Origin: CAYMZZ01 sp047600605
GTDB lineage: Bacteria > Bacteroidota > Bacteroidia > Chitinophagales > Chitinophagaceae
DNA length: 64,000 nucleotides
Assembly (NCBI GenBank): GCA_047600605.1
Contig: JASGKK010000002.1
Coordinates: forward strand, 186,001-250,000
Reading direction: 5' to 3'
The translations under genes were made by a program, and so were the position numbers. The notes beneath the pieces were generated by a model. It made no database searches. It was not told the origin of the DNA and saw only the letters and a program-made list of their open reading frames with translations. This document shows positions 17,137 through 26,713 of the stretch, piece after piece (the first letter of the stretch is position 1; each line of letters opens with the position of its first letter).

Positions 17137-18453
17137 ATGAAAAAGCAGTTCCTGATTCTTTTAATATGCCTGGGCACAATGGCCAGTGCGCAACCTCCTT
17201 CCAATGAGCGCGCAGAACTGGAAAGAGAAAAAAAGGAAATTCAGGATGAGCTGAGAGAGATCCAACAGGTATATGATAAAGTGAAAGGAGAAACCCGTCA
17301 GTCGCTCAGCCAGCTCAATATGGTCAAACGAAAAATTGCCTTACAGGAGCGCTATATCAGCAACATAAATAAAGAGCTGAAATTTATTGATGATGATATC
17401 TACCTGAGCAACCTCGAAATATATCGCCTTCAAAAACAGCTGGATACACTCAAGTCGCAGTATGCGCGCACGGTGGTATATGCTTACAAGAACCGTAGCA
17501 GTTTTGACTATGTAAACTTCATTTTTTCTGCCACCAGTTTCAACGATGCGCTGCGCCGGGTGGCTTATCTGAAGAGTTATCGCTCTTACCGCGAAAAGCA
17601 GGTAAGTACGATCAATGAAACACAGGCGCTCATTGCCAAACGGCAGCAACAGCAACTGGCCCGTAAAGAGCAAAAAAGCCAGACCCTGGAATCGCAGAAT
17701 AAACAACGGACCGAACTGGCTGATCAGAAAAAGGAAAAGGATGCAGTGGTATCCAAACTGAAGTCGCAGGAAAATGACCTGAAAAAGCAGATCGCTACCA
17801 AGAAGAAACGCGACCGTGATATTCAGAATGCGATTGCTGCGATTATCCGCAGAGAGATAGAAACAGCTAAGAAAGAAGAAGCCCGGAAGGAAGCCGAACG
17901 AAAAGCGCTGGCGGCCAACAATACCCCCGTCACACGTACATCACCCAACTCCAATACCAATTCGGCACCCACTACTCCTGCTGCCACGCCGCCGGCCAGT
18001 AAACCGGCCAGTTACCTGGAGTTGAATGCAACGGATGTGGCACTGGGTAAAAACTTTGCAGAAAACAGGGGCAAACTGCCCTGGCCGGTAGATAATGGTT
18101 TTGTAAAAGTGCCTTTTGGCCGATATACAATTGAGAAGACGGATCTCGTGGGAGATAATCCAGGTCTCACCATCGGTACACAGGTAGGCGCTTCGGTGAA
18201 AGCCATTTTTGATGGCGAAATTTCAGCTATTCACAATTACGGAGATGGTGCTGCCGTGGTGATCCGTCATGGTAAATACTTTACTTCCTATAGCAACCTC
18301 TCATCGGTTAGTGTGACGAAAGGCACTATGGTGAAGCGTGGCCAGGCTATTGGCCGTGCCGGCGAATCAGATGATGGTTCAGGCGGCCAGGTTGATTTCA
18401 TGCTCATGATTGAAACCAACAACGTGAACCCCGCCGTGTGGCTGCGTCGCTAA
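17137..18453 (+). CDS. EnvC-like periplasmic coiled-coil protein with degenerate M23 domain
   Basis: 438 residues: signal peptide (to about 20), a long charged coiled coil (about 25-260), a low-complexity Pro/Thr/Ser linker, then a C-terminal LytM/M23 fold (about 325-435). The M23 domain keeps GxVxAIFDGEISAI and VVIRHGKY, but the usual YxHL and HxH zinc motifs are replaced by YSNL and QVDFML. It is therefore probably not a hydrolase. EnvC and relatives activate cell-wall amidases this way during division. It follows the DUF4292 gene by 84 bp. Confidence 0.85.
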   Translation: MKKQFLILLICLGTMASAQPPSNERAELEREKKEIQDELREIQQVYDKVKGETRQSLSQLNMVKRKIALQERYISNINKELKFIDDDIYLSNLEIYRLQKQLDTLKSQYARTVVYAYKNRSSFDYVNFIFSATSFNDALRRVAYLKSYRSYREKQVSTINETQALIAKRQQQQLARKEQKSQTLESQNKQRTELADQKKEKDAVVSKLKSQENDLKKQIATKKKRDRDIQNAIAAIIRREIETAKKEEARKEAERKALAANNTPVTRTSPNSNTNSAPTTPAATPPASKPASYLELNATDVALGKNFAENRGKLPWPVDNGFVKVPFGRYTIEKTDLVGDNPGLTIGTQVGASVKAIFDGEISAIHNYGDGAAVVIRHGKYFTSYSNLSSVSVTKGTMVKRGQAIGRAGESDDGSGGQVDFMLMIETNNVNPAVWLRR

Positions 18454-18460
18454 AATCATT

Positions 18461-19579
18461 TTAAAGGAAACGACTGTATAATTCTTCATACTGCGGCACG
18501 ATATTGTGAATATCGTATTGCTTCGCATGTGCGGCGGCCCTCTGTTTGAATCCCTGCAGCACATCGTCTTTGCGGATGATCTCAAGTGCCTGGCGGCTCA
18601 TAGAGGCTACATCGCCAATGTTTGACATGAATCCTGTAACACCGTCGATATTGATCTCGCGCAGACCACCGGCATTGGTAGAGACCACCGGTACGCCCGA
18701 TGCCATAGCTTCGAGTGCTGCGAGTCCAAAACTTTCATAATCGGAGGTTAGCAAAAACAGATCGGCAATTGCCAGGATGTCTTCCATCTGTTCCTGTTTA
18801 CCTACAAAACGTACTTCATCACACACACCCAGCTCACGTGCCAGGTCTTCGGCTGTGCTGCGTTCGGGTCCATCACCTACAAACAGCAGCTTGGCAGGTA
18901 CTTCTTTTTGTACGTTATAGAAAATTTTCACCACATCCTGCACCCGTTTGATCTTTCTGAAGTTGGATGCATGCAGCAGGATCCGCTCGCCATGCGGGGC
19001 AATTACCTTGCGGAAAGCATCAATAGGTTTACGGCTGAAGCGCTCCACATCTACGAAGTTGTAGATGACCTCTATTTCTTTTTCGATCGGAAATATCTTG
19101 AAAGTCTCATCACGCAGATTTTGTGATACGGCTGTAATGGCATCACTCTGATTGATGGAAAAAGCAACTACCGGCGCATATGTTTTATCACGCCCTACCA
19201 GTGTGATGTCGGTGCCATGCAGCGTTGTGATGACCGGAATATTTTTACCTTCTTTTTGCAGGATCTGCTTGGCCATATAGGCTGCTGAGGCATGCGGGAT
19301 GGCATAATGCACATGCAGCAGATCGAGGTGATTGTTTTTGATCACATCCACCATCGTACTGGCCAGGGCCGTTTCATAAGGGGGATAGTCGAAAAGCGGA
19401 TAGGTGGGAACCTGTACCTCGTGATAGAATATATTGGGGATAAACCCATTGAGCCTTACAGGCTGCTGGTAGGTAATAAAATGAACCTGATGTCCCTTTT
19501 GTGCGAGTGCTTTTCCCAGTTCAGTTGCCAATACACCACTACCGCCAAAAGTGGGATAACATACAATTCCGATATTCAT
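18461..19579 (-). CDS. bshA: N-acetyl-alpha-D-glucosaminyl L-malate synthase BshA
   Basis: A cytosolic GT4-family glycosyltransferase, 372 residues, making GlcNAc-malate, the first step of bacillithiol synthesis. The N-terminus GIVCYPTFGGSGVLATELG and the donor-binding C-terminal half (LLTSDYESFGLAALEAMASGVPVVSTNAGG) match BshA closely. Bacillithiol is the low-molecular-weight thiol of many Bacteroidota and could be the persulfide carrier used by the CstB enzymes here (inference). It converges with the EnvC-like gene. Confidence 0.9.
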   Translation of the reverse strand: MNIGIVCYPTFGGSGVLATELGKALAQKGHQVHFITYQQPVRLNGFIPNIFYHEVQVPTYPLFDYPPYETALASTMVDVIKNNHLDLLHVHYAIPHASAAYMAKQILQKEGKNIPVITTLHGTDITLVGRDKTYAPVVAFSINQSDAITAVSQNLRDETFKIFPIEKEIEVIYNFVDVERFSRKPIDAFRKVIAPHGERILLHASNFRKIKRVQDVVKIFYNVQKEVPAKLLFVGDGPERSTAEDLARELGVCDEVRFVGKQEQMEDILAIADLFLLTSDYESFGLAALEAMASGVPVVSTNAGGLREINIDGVTGFMSNIGDVASMSRQALEIIRKDDVLQGFKQRAAAHAKQYDIHNIVPQYEELYSRFL

Positions 19580-19699
19580 AATAGTAAGCTGCTGTTAGAG
19601 CAACCCTAAGGTAACAGTTTTGACGGAGGAAGGTTTACCGTTCAACTGAATTCTTTATTTTCACCATCCATTCCAATCATTTATAGAAAAAATAACTAC

Positions 19700-21070
19700 A
19701 TGAGAAGGGTACAGTTCTTACCAGTTCTGTTGCTGCTGGCCAGCTTTGCCGGCGCTCAGACAGAAGACTCACTGATGATCCGTCGCATTGCCGATGAGAT
19801 ACTGGTAAATGGCAAAGCGTACGATAACCTGCATTACCTGACCAAAAAGATTGGTCCGCGCCTGGCCGGATCATCGGGTATGGTGAAAGCCGAAAAATGG
19901 GGACTTGAACTGATGAAAACAACCGGAGCCGACCGTGCCTGGCTGCAGGAATGCATGGTGCCTCACTGGGTAAGAGGTGGCAAAGATGAAGTACTGATGC
20001 AAACAAAAGGCCCGTCGAAATGGGCACCCCTCGATGTAGTGGCGCTGGGTAATTCGAAAGGCAGCGGCAAAGCAGGTGTAACAGCCGAAGTATTGCTGGT
20101 TAACTCATTCGAAGAGCTGGATGCAAAGAAGGAACAGGCAAAAGGGAAAATAGTTTTTTATAACTACAAATTTGATCCCCGGTTTGTTAAAACCTTTGCT
20201 GCGTATAACGATGCAGGAAAATACCGGGGTCAGGGTCCCAGTGCAGCAGCCAGATACGGAGCAGTCGGCGTTATTGTGCGCAGCATGAGTCACAGCACCG
20301 ACAACAACCCGCATACCGGCGGTACCCGGTACGACACCACATACCCGCAGATACCCGCCGTAGCGATTGGTCTGCGCGATGCAGATCGTCTCAGCCAGGT
20401 GGCATCAGCAGGTACTGTAAAAGTAAAACTCACCACACATGGTTATTTTCTGCCCGACACGATTGGCAATAATGTAATAGGTGAAATAAAAGGCACCGAC
20501 TTCCCCGACGAGATCATTACTGTAGGCGGCCACCTCGATAGCTGGGACAATTGCGAAGGCGCACACGATGACGGCGCCGGCTGTGTGCAAACAGTAGAGA
20601 TATTGCGGGCATTTAAAGCCATTGGGTACAAACCCCGCCGCACCATTCGCTTTGTACTGTTTGCCAATGAAGAAAATGGTTTACGCGGAGGTAGCAAATA
20701 TGCTGAAGAGGCAAAAGCCAAAAAGGAGAAACATGTATTCGCGCTGGAAAGCGATGCCGGCGGATTTACACCACGCGGATTCGGATTCACACTCAGCGAT
20801 GTACAGTTTGGTAAAGTAATGATCTGGCAACCGCTGCTGGCACCTTATGGCGCGAGTGAATTCAGCAAAGGCGGAGGCGGTGCTGATATTGGCCCCCTCA
20901 ACAGGGCGTTCGGTACCCCACTGGCTGGTCTCTCGCCCGATTCGCAACGCTATTTCGATATTCATCACGCCCGCAACGATACCTTTGAGGCAGTAAATAA
21001 AAGAGAACTGGAATTAGGTGCGGTGAATATGGCAGCACTTATTTACCTGGTAGATAAATACGGATTGTAA
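19700..21070 (+). CDS. Secreted M28-family zinc aminopeptidase
   Basis: 456 residues with an N-terminal signal peptide (cleavage after FAGAQ). A PA-like insert occupies roughly 110-250. The catalytic M28 domain has GGHLDSWDN, AHDDGAGC and FANEENGLRGGSKY, supplying the two-zinc ligands and the general-base Glu pair, and a late DIHHARNDT segment with the final His. It is similar in plan to carboxypeptidase Q. It likely trims peptides in the periplasm. There is no operon partner: argH converges downstream. Confidence 0.88.
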   Translation: MRRVQFLPVLLLLASFAGAQTEDSLMIRRIADEILVNGKAYDNLHYLTKKIGPRLAGSSGMVKAEKWGLELMKTTGADRAWLQECMVPHWVRGGKDEVLMQTKGPSKWAPLDVVALGNSKGSGKAGVTAEVLLVNSFEELDAKKEQAKGKIVFYNYKFDPRFVKTFAAYNDAGKYRGQGPSAAARYGAVGVIVRSMSHSTDNNPHTGGTRYDTTYPQIPAVAIGLRDADRLSQVASAGTVKVKLTTHGYFLPDTIGNNVIGEIKGTDFPDEIITVGGHLDSWDNCEGAHDDGAGCVQTVEILRAFKAIGYKPRRTIRFVLFANEENGLRGGSKYAEEAKAKKEKHVFALESDAGGFTPRGFGFTLSDVQFGKVMIWQPLLAPYGASEFSKGGGGADIGPLNRAFGTPLAGLSPDSQRYFDIHHARNDTFEAVNKRELELGAVNMAALIYLVDKYGL

Positions 21071-21103
21071 TAACCAATACTGATAATAACAGCCAAGCGC
21101 TGC

Positions 21104-22441
21104 TTACCCGGGTAGTACCAGGCTTTGCAGCGCTTTTTCTATTGCATCGAAAGGAAATGACTGGTAAACGGTTTGCATACGCTGACGGATAACGTCCGTA
21201 CACAGGTTGCCGACAGAGCCTTCGTGTGTATGATGAATAGCGGTCTGATAAGTAAACTGCCCGTTTTCAATGGCCAGTCCGATTTGCTTATACGCATCAC
21301 GAAAAGGCACGCCCTGCAAGACCAGTTTATTTACTTCTTCCACGCTGAAGAGATATTTATACTTTTCGTCATTCAGCAGATTTTGTTTTACCTGCATATG
21401 CGACAACATCAGGCCGGCCATTTCAATACAATTACGCAAAGTGGTAAATGCAGGAAAAAGATGTTCTTTCAGCAATTGCAGATCACGGTGATAACCAGAA
21501 GGCAGGTTGGTGGTCATGAGCATGATCTCGTTGGGCAATGCCTTGATACGGTTGCAATGTGAACGGATCAGCTCAAATACATCGGGATTCTTTTTATGCG
21601 GCATGATGCTGCTGCCCGTTGTAAGTTCTGCAGGAAAACTGATAAAGTCAAAGTTCTGATTGAGATAAAGGCAGGCATCCATGCTCAGCCGTGCCAGGGT
21701 ATCGGCTACATTGGCCAGTGCCTGTGCTACCACACGCTCTGCCTTGCCACGCCCCATTTGAGCATATACTACATTGTAGTTGAGATCGGCAAAGCCCAGC
21801 AGCTGAGTCGTGAGCGTGCGATTGATCGGAAACGAAGAACCATATCCGGCAGCAGAACCTAATGGGTTTTTGTTTACGACATCAAAAGCAGCATGCAGCG
21901 TAATGCAGTCGTCGACCAGGCTTTCGGCAAAAGCACCCAGCCAAAGACCGGCAGAGGAGGGCATGGCCAGTTGCAGGTGGGTATAGCCGGGCAGCAAATG
22001 ATCTTTCAACTCCTCACTGCGTGATTGCAGTAATTCAAAGAGTGGCTGAATGGCTTTAACCGTAAGTTCGAGTTCATGACGCAGGTATAATTTTATATCT
22101 ACCAGCACCTGGTCATTGCGGCTGCGGGCACTATGAATCTTTTTTCCGGCATCTCCCAGTTTTTGAGTCAGCAGCAATTCTACCTGCGAATGGATATCCT
22201 CCACATCATCCTGCAATTGAAAATCGCCGGTACTGATGCGGTTGTAAATATCGCGTAAGGCAGCCTGCAGGGTTTTCAGTTCCCCGGCGGTCAGCAGTCC
22301 CACGGTTTCCAGCATCTGAATATGTGCCAGTGAGCCCAGCACATCGAAGGCTGCCAGGTAGAGATCCATTTCGCGGTCTTTGCCCACAGTAAAGATTTCT
22401 ACTTCCTTAAGTGATGCCTTATCTTTTTGCCAGAGTTTCAT
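21104..22441 (-). CDS. argH: Argininosuccinate lyase
   Basis: A cytosolic fumarase-superfamily enzyme, 445 residues, splitting argininosuccinate into arginine and fumarate. The signature loop TGSSIMPHKKNPD is present, as are HSRSRNDQV-type residues (HSARSRNDQVL) and the second His region (TGDFQLQDDVEDIHSQVE). It is the last gene of the minus-strand arginine operon, 31 bp after the deacylase gene. Confidence 0.95.
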   Translation of the reverse strand: MKLWQKDKASLKEVEIFTVGKDREMDLYLAAFDVLGSLAHIQMLETVGLLTAGELKTLQAALRDIYNRISTGDFQLQDDVEDIHSQVELLLTQKLGDAGKKIHSARSRNDQVLVDIKLYLRHELELTVKAIQPLFELLQSRSEELKDHLLPGYTHLQLAMPSSAGLWLGAFAESLVDDCITLHAAFDVVNKNPLGSAAGYGSSFPINRTLTTQLLGFADLNYNVVYAQMGRGKAERVVAQALANVADTLARLSMDACLYLNQNFDFISFPAELTTGSSIMPHKKNPDVFELIRSHCNRIKALPNEIMLMTTNLPSGYHRDLQLLKEHLFPAFTTLRNCIEMAGLMLSHMQVKQNLLNDEKYKYLFSVEEVNKLVLQGVPFRDAYKQIGLAIENGQFTYQTAIHHTHEGSVGNLCTDVIRQRMQTVYQSFPFDAIEKALQSLVLPG

Positions 22442-22472
22442 GGCGTATAATTTATACCGGGTTTAATAAAAG

Positions 22473-23561
22473 TCATTCTGCTGCTGGCGGCAATACTACC
22501 CGATCCAGCAATTTTATATAAAGCTCAATCCCTGCATTTATTTCATCAACATAAATGAATTCATCTGCTGTATGGCTGCGGGCAGAATCGCCGGGCCCCA
22601 TTTTAAGGGCAGGAAAAGGCATGAGTGCTTTATCTGATGTGGTGGGGGAGCCATAATAACTGCGTTCCAGTTTGAGGCCCGCAGCTACCAGTGGGTGATC
22701 CAGGGCAATAGAGGTAGAGCGCATACGCATGCTGCGTGGTGTTACATCACATTTTACATGGTTGCGTATCCATTCCACCACTTCTTCAAACCTGTACAGC
22801 TCGTTGATACGTGTATCAACCACAAAGCGGCAGGTAGCCGGCACTACATTATGTGCCTTATTCTCTGTTTCGATAACGGTTACACTCATTTTGGATGGCC
22901 CCAGCAGCGGTGATATTTTATCGAGCGTAGCTGTCCTGAACCATTCAATATCCTGCAGTGCTTTATAAAGCGCATTATCGCCTTCATTGCGTGCGGCGTG
23001 GCCGGCTTTGCCGTGGCTCACACAATCCAGTACCATCAATCCCCGCTCTGCCACCGCCATCTGCATCAGTGTGGGTTCCCCTACAATGGCACAATCAATA
23101 GGTGGCAGGTATTGCAGGGCATATTCGATACCTCCGGTACCTGATATTTCTTCTTCTGCAGTAGCCGCTAGTACGAGATTATACTGGAGATCTTTGGCCG
23201 TATAATAATGAAGGAAAGTGGCAATCAGTGATACCAGGCAGCCGCCTGCATCATTACTGCCCAATCCGTACAGGCGGCCATCGTTCTCATCGGGAGAAAA
23301 GGGATTGCGGCTATATTGCGGGTTGGGTTTTACCGTATCATGATGTGAGTTGAGCAGGATGCTGGGTTTGGCGGGGTCAAAATGTTTATTCTTTGCAAAT
23401 ACATTATTGCCTACCCGTGAGGCTTCTATCTGGCGCACCGCCAGAAATTTGGCGATAGCCGATGCAGTACCATCCTCCTCTTTGCTGAAAGAAGGGATGC
23501 TGATCAGCTCTTTCAGCAACGAAAGAGCATCCTGCTGCAGTGTATGTAAGGAATTATTCAT
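22473..23561 (-). CDS. argE: M20 deacylase, probable N-acyl-citrulline/ornithine deacylase
   Basis: A zinc peptidase-fold deacylase of 362 residues. ATG 23559-23561 overlaps the end of argB by 8 bp, so coupling favours this start over the longer reading. Metal-binding motifs LNSHHDTVKPN, GLGSNDAGG and ATAEEEISG are present. Because the pathway uses a carbamoyltransferase acting on acylated ornithine, the substrate is probably N-acyl-L-citrulline rather than acetylornithine. Acetyl versus succinyl cannot be decided from sequence. Confidence 0.85.
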   Translation of the reverse strand: MNNSLHTLQQDALSLLKELISIPSFSKEEDGTASAIAKFLAVRQIEASRVGNNVFAKNKHFDPAKPSILLNSHHDTVKPNPQYSRNPFSPDENDGRLYGLGSNDAGGCLVSLIATFLHYYTAKDLQYNLVLAATAEEEISGTGGIEYALQYLPPIDCAIVGEPTLMQMAVAERGLMVLDCVSHGKAGHAARNEGDNALYKALQDIEWFRTATLDKISPLLGPSKMSVTVIETENKAHNVVPATCRFVVDTRINELYRFEEVVEWIRNHVKCDVTPRSMRMRSTSIALDHPLVAAGLKLERSYYGSPTTSDKALMPFPALKMGPGDSARSHTADEFIYVDEINAGIELYIKLLDRVVLPPAAE

Positions 23562-24339
23562 TGATAATGGTAGTACCGGATTGCCCCTCGATAAGGCTGG
23601 GCAGATTTTCTGCCTTGCCAATGATCACCTTGCCCACTCCGCTGTCAAGCGCCGCAAATGCGTTGTCGAGTTTGGGCAGCATGCCGGCAAATATTTTTTG
23701 TTTCGCCTTCAGTTGCTGGTAATATTCACGGTTCAATACAGCGATGACAGTATTGTCGTCTGCGGCATCGAGCAGTACGCCGCTTTTCTCGAAACTATAG
23801 ATCAGCGATACATCGTATTGGTGGCTCAGCCCTTTTGCAAGCTCCTGTGCAATGGTGTCTGCATTGGTATTGAGCAATTGCCCCTGCTGATCGTGCGTGA
23901 TAGGAGCAAATACAATGCTGATCTGCTGATCGAGCAGCAGACTGATCAGCGGCTGATTGATGGCATCTACATCGCCCACAAATCCATAATCCAGCACGGG
24001 ATGTTTGCGCTTATGGGCCAGGATAGCATCTCCATCGGCTCCGCAAAGACCGATCGCATTACACTGATTGGCCTGCAGCTGCGCCACGATATTCTTATTT
24101 ACATAACCGGCATATACCATCGTTACGATCTTAAGGGTCTCCGCATCGGTAATACGGCGCCCATCAATAAGCTGCTGCTCCACGCCCATCTGCTCAGCCA
24201 GCCGGGTCGCCAGTTTACCACCGCCATGCACCAGTATTTTGCGGCCATTGATGGCTGCAAAATGTGTCAGAAACTGACTGAGCTTGGCTTCATCATCAAT
24301 GATATTGCCCCCTATCTTAACGATATATAATTTATCCAT
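23554..24339 (-). CDS. argB: N-acetylglutamate kinase
   Basis: An amino-acid-kinase-fold enzyme, 261 residues, phosphorylating N-acylglutamate. The N-terminus VKIGGNIID and HGGGKLAT form the phosphate-binding glycine loops, and KIFAGMLPKLDNAFAAL is the usual C-terminal kinase segment. Eight-base overlaps with argF' upstream and argE downstream show tight translational coupling. In Bacteroidota this enzyme may accept succinylglutamate; sequence does not settle that. Confidence 0.93.
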   Translation of the reverse strand: MDKLYIVKIGGNIIDDEAKLSQFLTHFAAINGRKILVHGGGKLATRLAEQMGVEQQLIDGRRITDAETLKIVTMVYAGYVNKNIVAQLQANQCNAIGLCGADGDAILAHKRKHPVLDYGFVGDVDAINQPLISLLLDQQISIVFAPITHDQQGQLLNTNADTIAQELAKGLSHQYDVSLIYSFEKSGVLLDAADDNTVIAVLNREYYQQLKAKQKIFAGMLPKLDNAFAALDSGVGKVIIGKAENLPSLIEGQSGTTIINE

Positions 24340-25299
24340 TTGACTGTAAAATGGTGGATAGTACGGCCTGTGCTGCCCATACCCGGTTACCGGCTTCCTG
24401 TGTTACGAGGCTATTGGGGCCATCGAGCACTTCGTCGCTCAGTTCCACATTGCGCCGCACAGGCAGGCAATGCATGACTTTGGCATTATTGGTGGCAGCC
24501 AGTTTTTCCTGTGTCAGCATCCAGTCAGGATCATTGGAGTAAATACGACCGTAATCATTGAACGTACTCCAGTTTTTCACGTATACAAAATCTGCATTAC
24601 GCAATGCTTCGTCCTGGTTGGTGGTGATAGTAGCACCTTTGGTAAATTGTTCGCTCAGCTCATAATCTTCCGGATGAGTGATCACAAAATCTGCTTTTCC
24701 CCAGGCTGTGATCCACTGAGAAAAACTATTGGCTACACACTGCGGCAATGGTTTTACATGAGGTGCCCAGGTGAGTACGATTTTGGGTTTGCGCCCACTG
24801 GCCAGCTGCGGATAATTTTCGGTGATGGTGATCACATCAGTGAGACTTTGTAGCGGATGGAGTGTGGCACTTTCGAGGCTTACAACCGGAATGCCGGCAT
24901 ATTTGATAAATTGTTTGATATAAAGCTCGCTGTAATCGTCTTCGCGGTTTTTGAGCGAAGGGAATGTGCGGATAGCCAGGATGTCGAAATATTTTCCGAA
25001 AATAGGAGCTGCATCCTTTACATGCTCCACTGTATTGCCACTCATGATGGCTTCTTCTTCAAACTCAAGTGCCCAGCCTTCACTACCTACATTAAATACA
25101 ATTGACTCCATGCCCAGGTTATGTGCTGCAATCTGTGTGCTGAGCCTTGTACGCATACTGGGGTTAAGAAATAAGCAACCGATACGTTTATTGGCACCCA
25201 GGGCCTTATCGAATCAGCGGTTGAAGATTTGTAGGCCAGTGCCTTTTGTACGAGCCCGTCAATATCGGGCACATCATCAACGGAAATAAATTGCTTCAT
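24332..25299 (-). CDS. argF': N-acylornithine carbamoyltransferase, frameshifted near N-terminus
   Basis: Carbamoylates N-acetyl- or N-succinyl-ornithine. The body frame (24332-25156 and further upstream) contains NPSMRTRLS (carbamoyl-phosphate site), ATLHPLQSL and HCLPVRRN. The start MKQFISVDDVPD (ATG 25297-25299) is in another frame. One base is missing at about 25212-25218: the N-terminal frame reads STADS, after which the body frame gives DKALGANKRIGCLFLNPS. Joined, it is about 320 residues, the normal family size. At the position that I recall distinguishing succinyl (Pro) from acetyl (Glu) enzymes, this protein has Val91, in the motif SGNTVEH. Confidence 0.85.
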
Positions 25300-25301
25300 T
25301 C

Positions 25302-25550
25302 TTACTTCGGTTTGAGCTTGTTGATCTCTTTTTTTACTTCGCTTAAAAAATACTTTTTGACCAGGTAGTACAGATAAGCCGGCAATATCAATAACTCATA
25401 TACAATAACAATTCTGCTTAATTTATATACTCTGTTGGCAGAGGGTACTACTAAACCGGTGATAAGGTCAAGCAATAATGGCAGAACTACCAGGATGGTC
25501 AACACCACCAGTGGGCCTGCGCTGCTTTTATTATTGCTTTCCTCCGTCAA
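25302..25550 (-). CDS. Small two-helix membrane protein in arginine operon
   Basis: 82 residues with a polar N-terminus and two hydrophobic segments (about 14-34 and 45-65), ending in a Lys-rich tail (KKEINKLKPK). It lies between argD (2 bp from its stop codon) and argF' (2 bp after), so it is almost surely translated in the operon. I do not recognise a family. The position suggests an accessory role, but none can be assigned. Confidence 0.65.
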   Translation of the reverse strand: MTEESNNKSSAGPLVVLTILVVLPLLLDLITGLVVPSANRVYKLSRIVIVYELLILPAYLYYLVKKYFLSEVKKEINKLKPK

Positions 25551-25552
25551 GT

Positions 25553-26713
25553 TTATGCGTTAGCTGTTGCAGCTTCGGTCAGCAAAGCAATCTCTTCTTT
25601 CAATGCCTCAATAAAATCTTCGGCATCTCTTTTCTTCAATGCCAGCGAAGGCAGCAAACGGATAACATTGGGTTTGGCTTCGCCGGTAAATATCTTCTGG
25701 TTCCAGAGCATGTTGCGCTTCAGGTCTTTCAGTTCTTCGGGCACATCAAAGCCGATCATCAGACCGCGGCCACGCACATTGCTGATCTGGGGAATTTCTT
25801 CCAGTGCATCGCGCAGGTATTTGCCTACCATCACTGCATTGCCCATCAGTTTTTCTTCTTCGATGATCTCCAGCACAGCCAGTGCGGCAGCACAGGCCAG
25901 ATGATTGCCGCCAAATGTAGTACCCAGTTGAAAGTGTTTTGGCTTGATATGCGGTGCCACGATGATGCCTGCCACGGGAAAGCCATTGCCCATACCCTTG
26001 GCCATGGTATAGATATCTGCATTTACGCCGGCAAAATCATGACTGAAGAATTTGCCGCTGCGGCCATATCCGCATTGTACGCTATCTGCCACATATACTG
26101 CACCATATTCATCGCACAGTGTACGGATGGTTTTCAGAAAACTTTCATCTGCTACATTAATACCACCCACACCCTGTATGCCTTCAACGATTACGGCAGC
26201 AATTTCTTTACCCTCGCTGGCAAAGCAGGCTTTGAGTGCTTTTGTGTCATTGAAAGGCAAAAAGATCACATTGTCGGTCTCATTGACCGGCGCCACATAA
26301 TTTTTATTATCCGTCACCGCTACAGCCAGTGAGGTACGGCCGTGGAATGATTTGGAGAAGGCCACCACTTTTTTGCGCCCGGTATGGAAGGATGCCAGCT
26401 TGAGGGCATTTTCATTGGCTTCTGCCCCGCTATTGCACAGGAAAAGCTGATAATCTTCCTTGCCGGAAAGTTTGCCCAACTTCTGGGCCAGCTGCTGCTG
26501 GATGGGAATACGAATGGAGTTGGAATAAAAAGCCAGCTTTTCGAGTTGATCCTCGATACGTTTTACCCAATGCGGGTGAGTGTGGCCAATGCTGATCACT
26601 GCATGGCCGCCATACATATCCAGATACTGCTCGCCTTTGTCGTCCCACACATAGGAGCCTTTGGCTTTAACGATCGTGATCTCGTTGATTGGGTAAACGT
26701 CGAATAAATTCAT
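25553..26713 (-). CDS. argD: Acylornithine aminotransferase
   Basis: A PLP-dependent class III aminotransferase, 386 residues, converting N-acyl-glutamate semialdehyde to N-acyl-ornithine. It shows MYGGHAVISIGHTHP, the substrate loop NSGAEANENALKLA, the PLP-contact VADSVQCGYGRSG and the active-site Lys in YTMAKGMGNGFPVAG. It is shorter than many ArgD proteins but complete. The four-helix-bundle gene lies directly upstream, separating it from argC. Confidence 0.93.
   Translation of the reverse strand: MNLFDVYPINEITIVKAKGSYVWDDKGEQYLDMYGGHAVISIGHTHPHWVKRIEDQLEKLAFYSNSIRIPIQQQLAQKLGKLSGKEDYQLFLCNSGAEANENALKLASFHTGRKKVVAFSKSFHGRTSLAVAVTDNKNYVAPVNETDNVIFLPFNDTKALKACFASEGKEIAAVIVEGIQGVGGINVADESFLKTIRTLCDEYGAVYVADSVQCGYGRSGKFFSHDFAGVNADIYTMAKGMGNGFPVAGIIVAPHIKPKHFQLGTTFGGNHLACAAALAVLEIIEEEKLMGNAVMVGKYLRDALEEIPQISNVRGRGLMIGFDVPEELKDLKRNMLWNQKIFTGEAKPNVIRLLPSLALKKRDAEDFIEALKEEIALLTEAATANA

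Noticed and set aside
23350..24330. Long plus-strand ORF (326 codons) antisense to argE and argB
   Set aside because: A shadow frame. The minus-strand proteins match ArgE and ArgB fully, while the antisense product has no recognisable domain and an odd composition.
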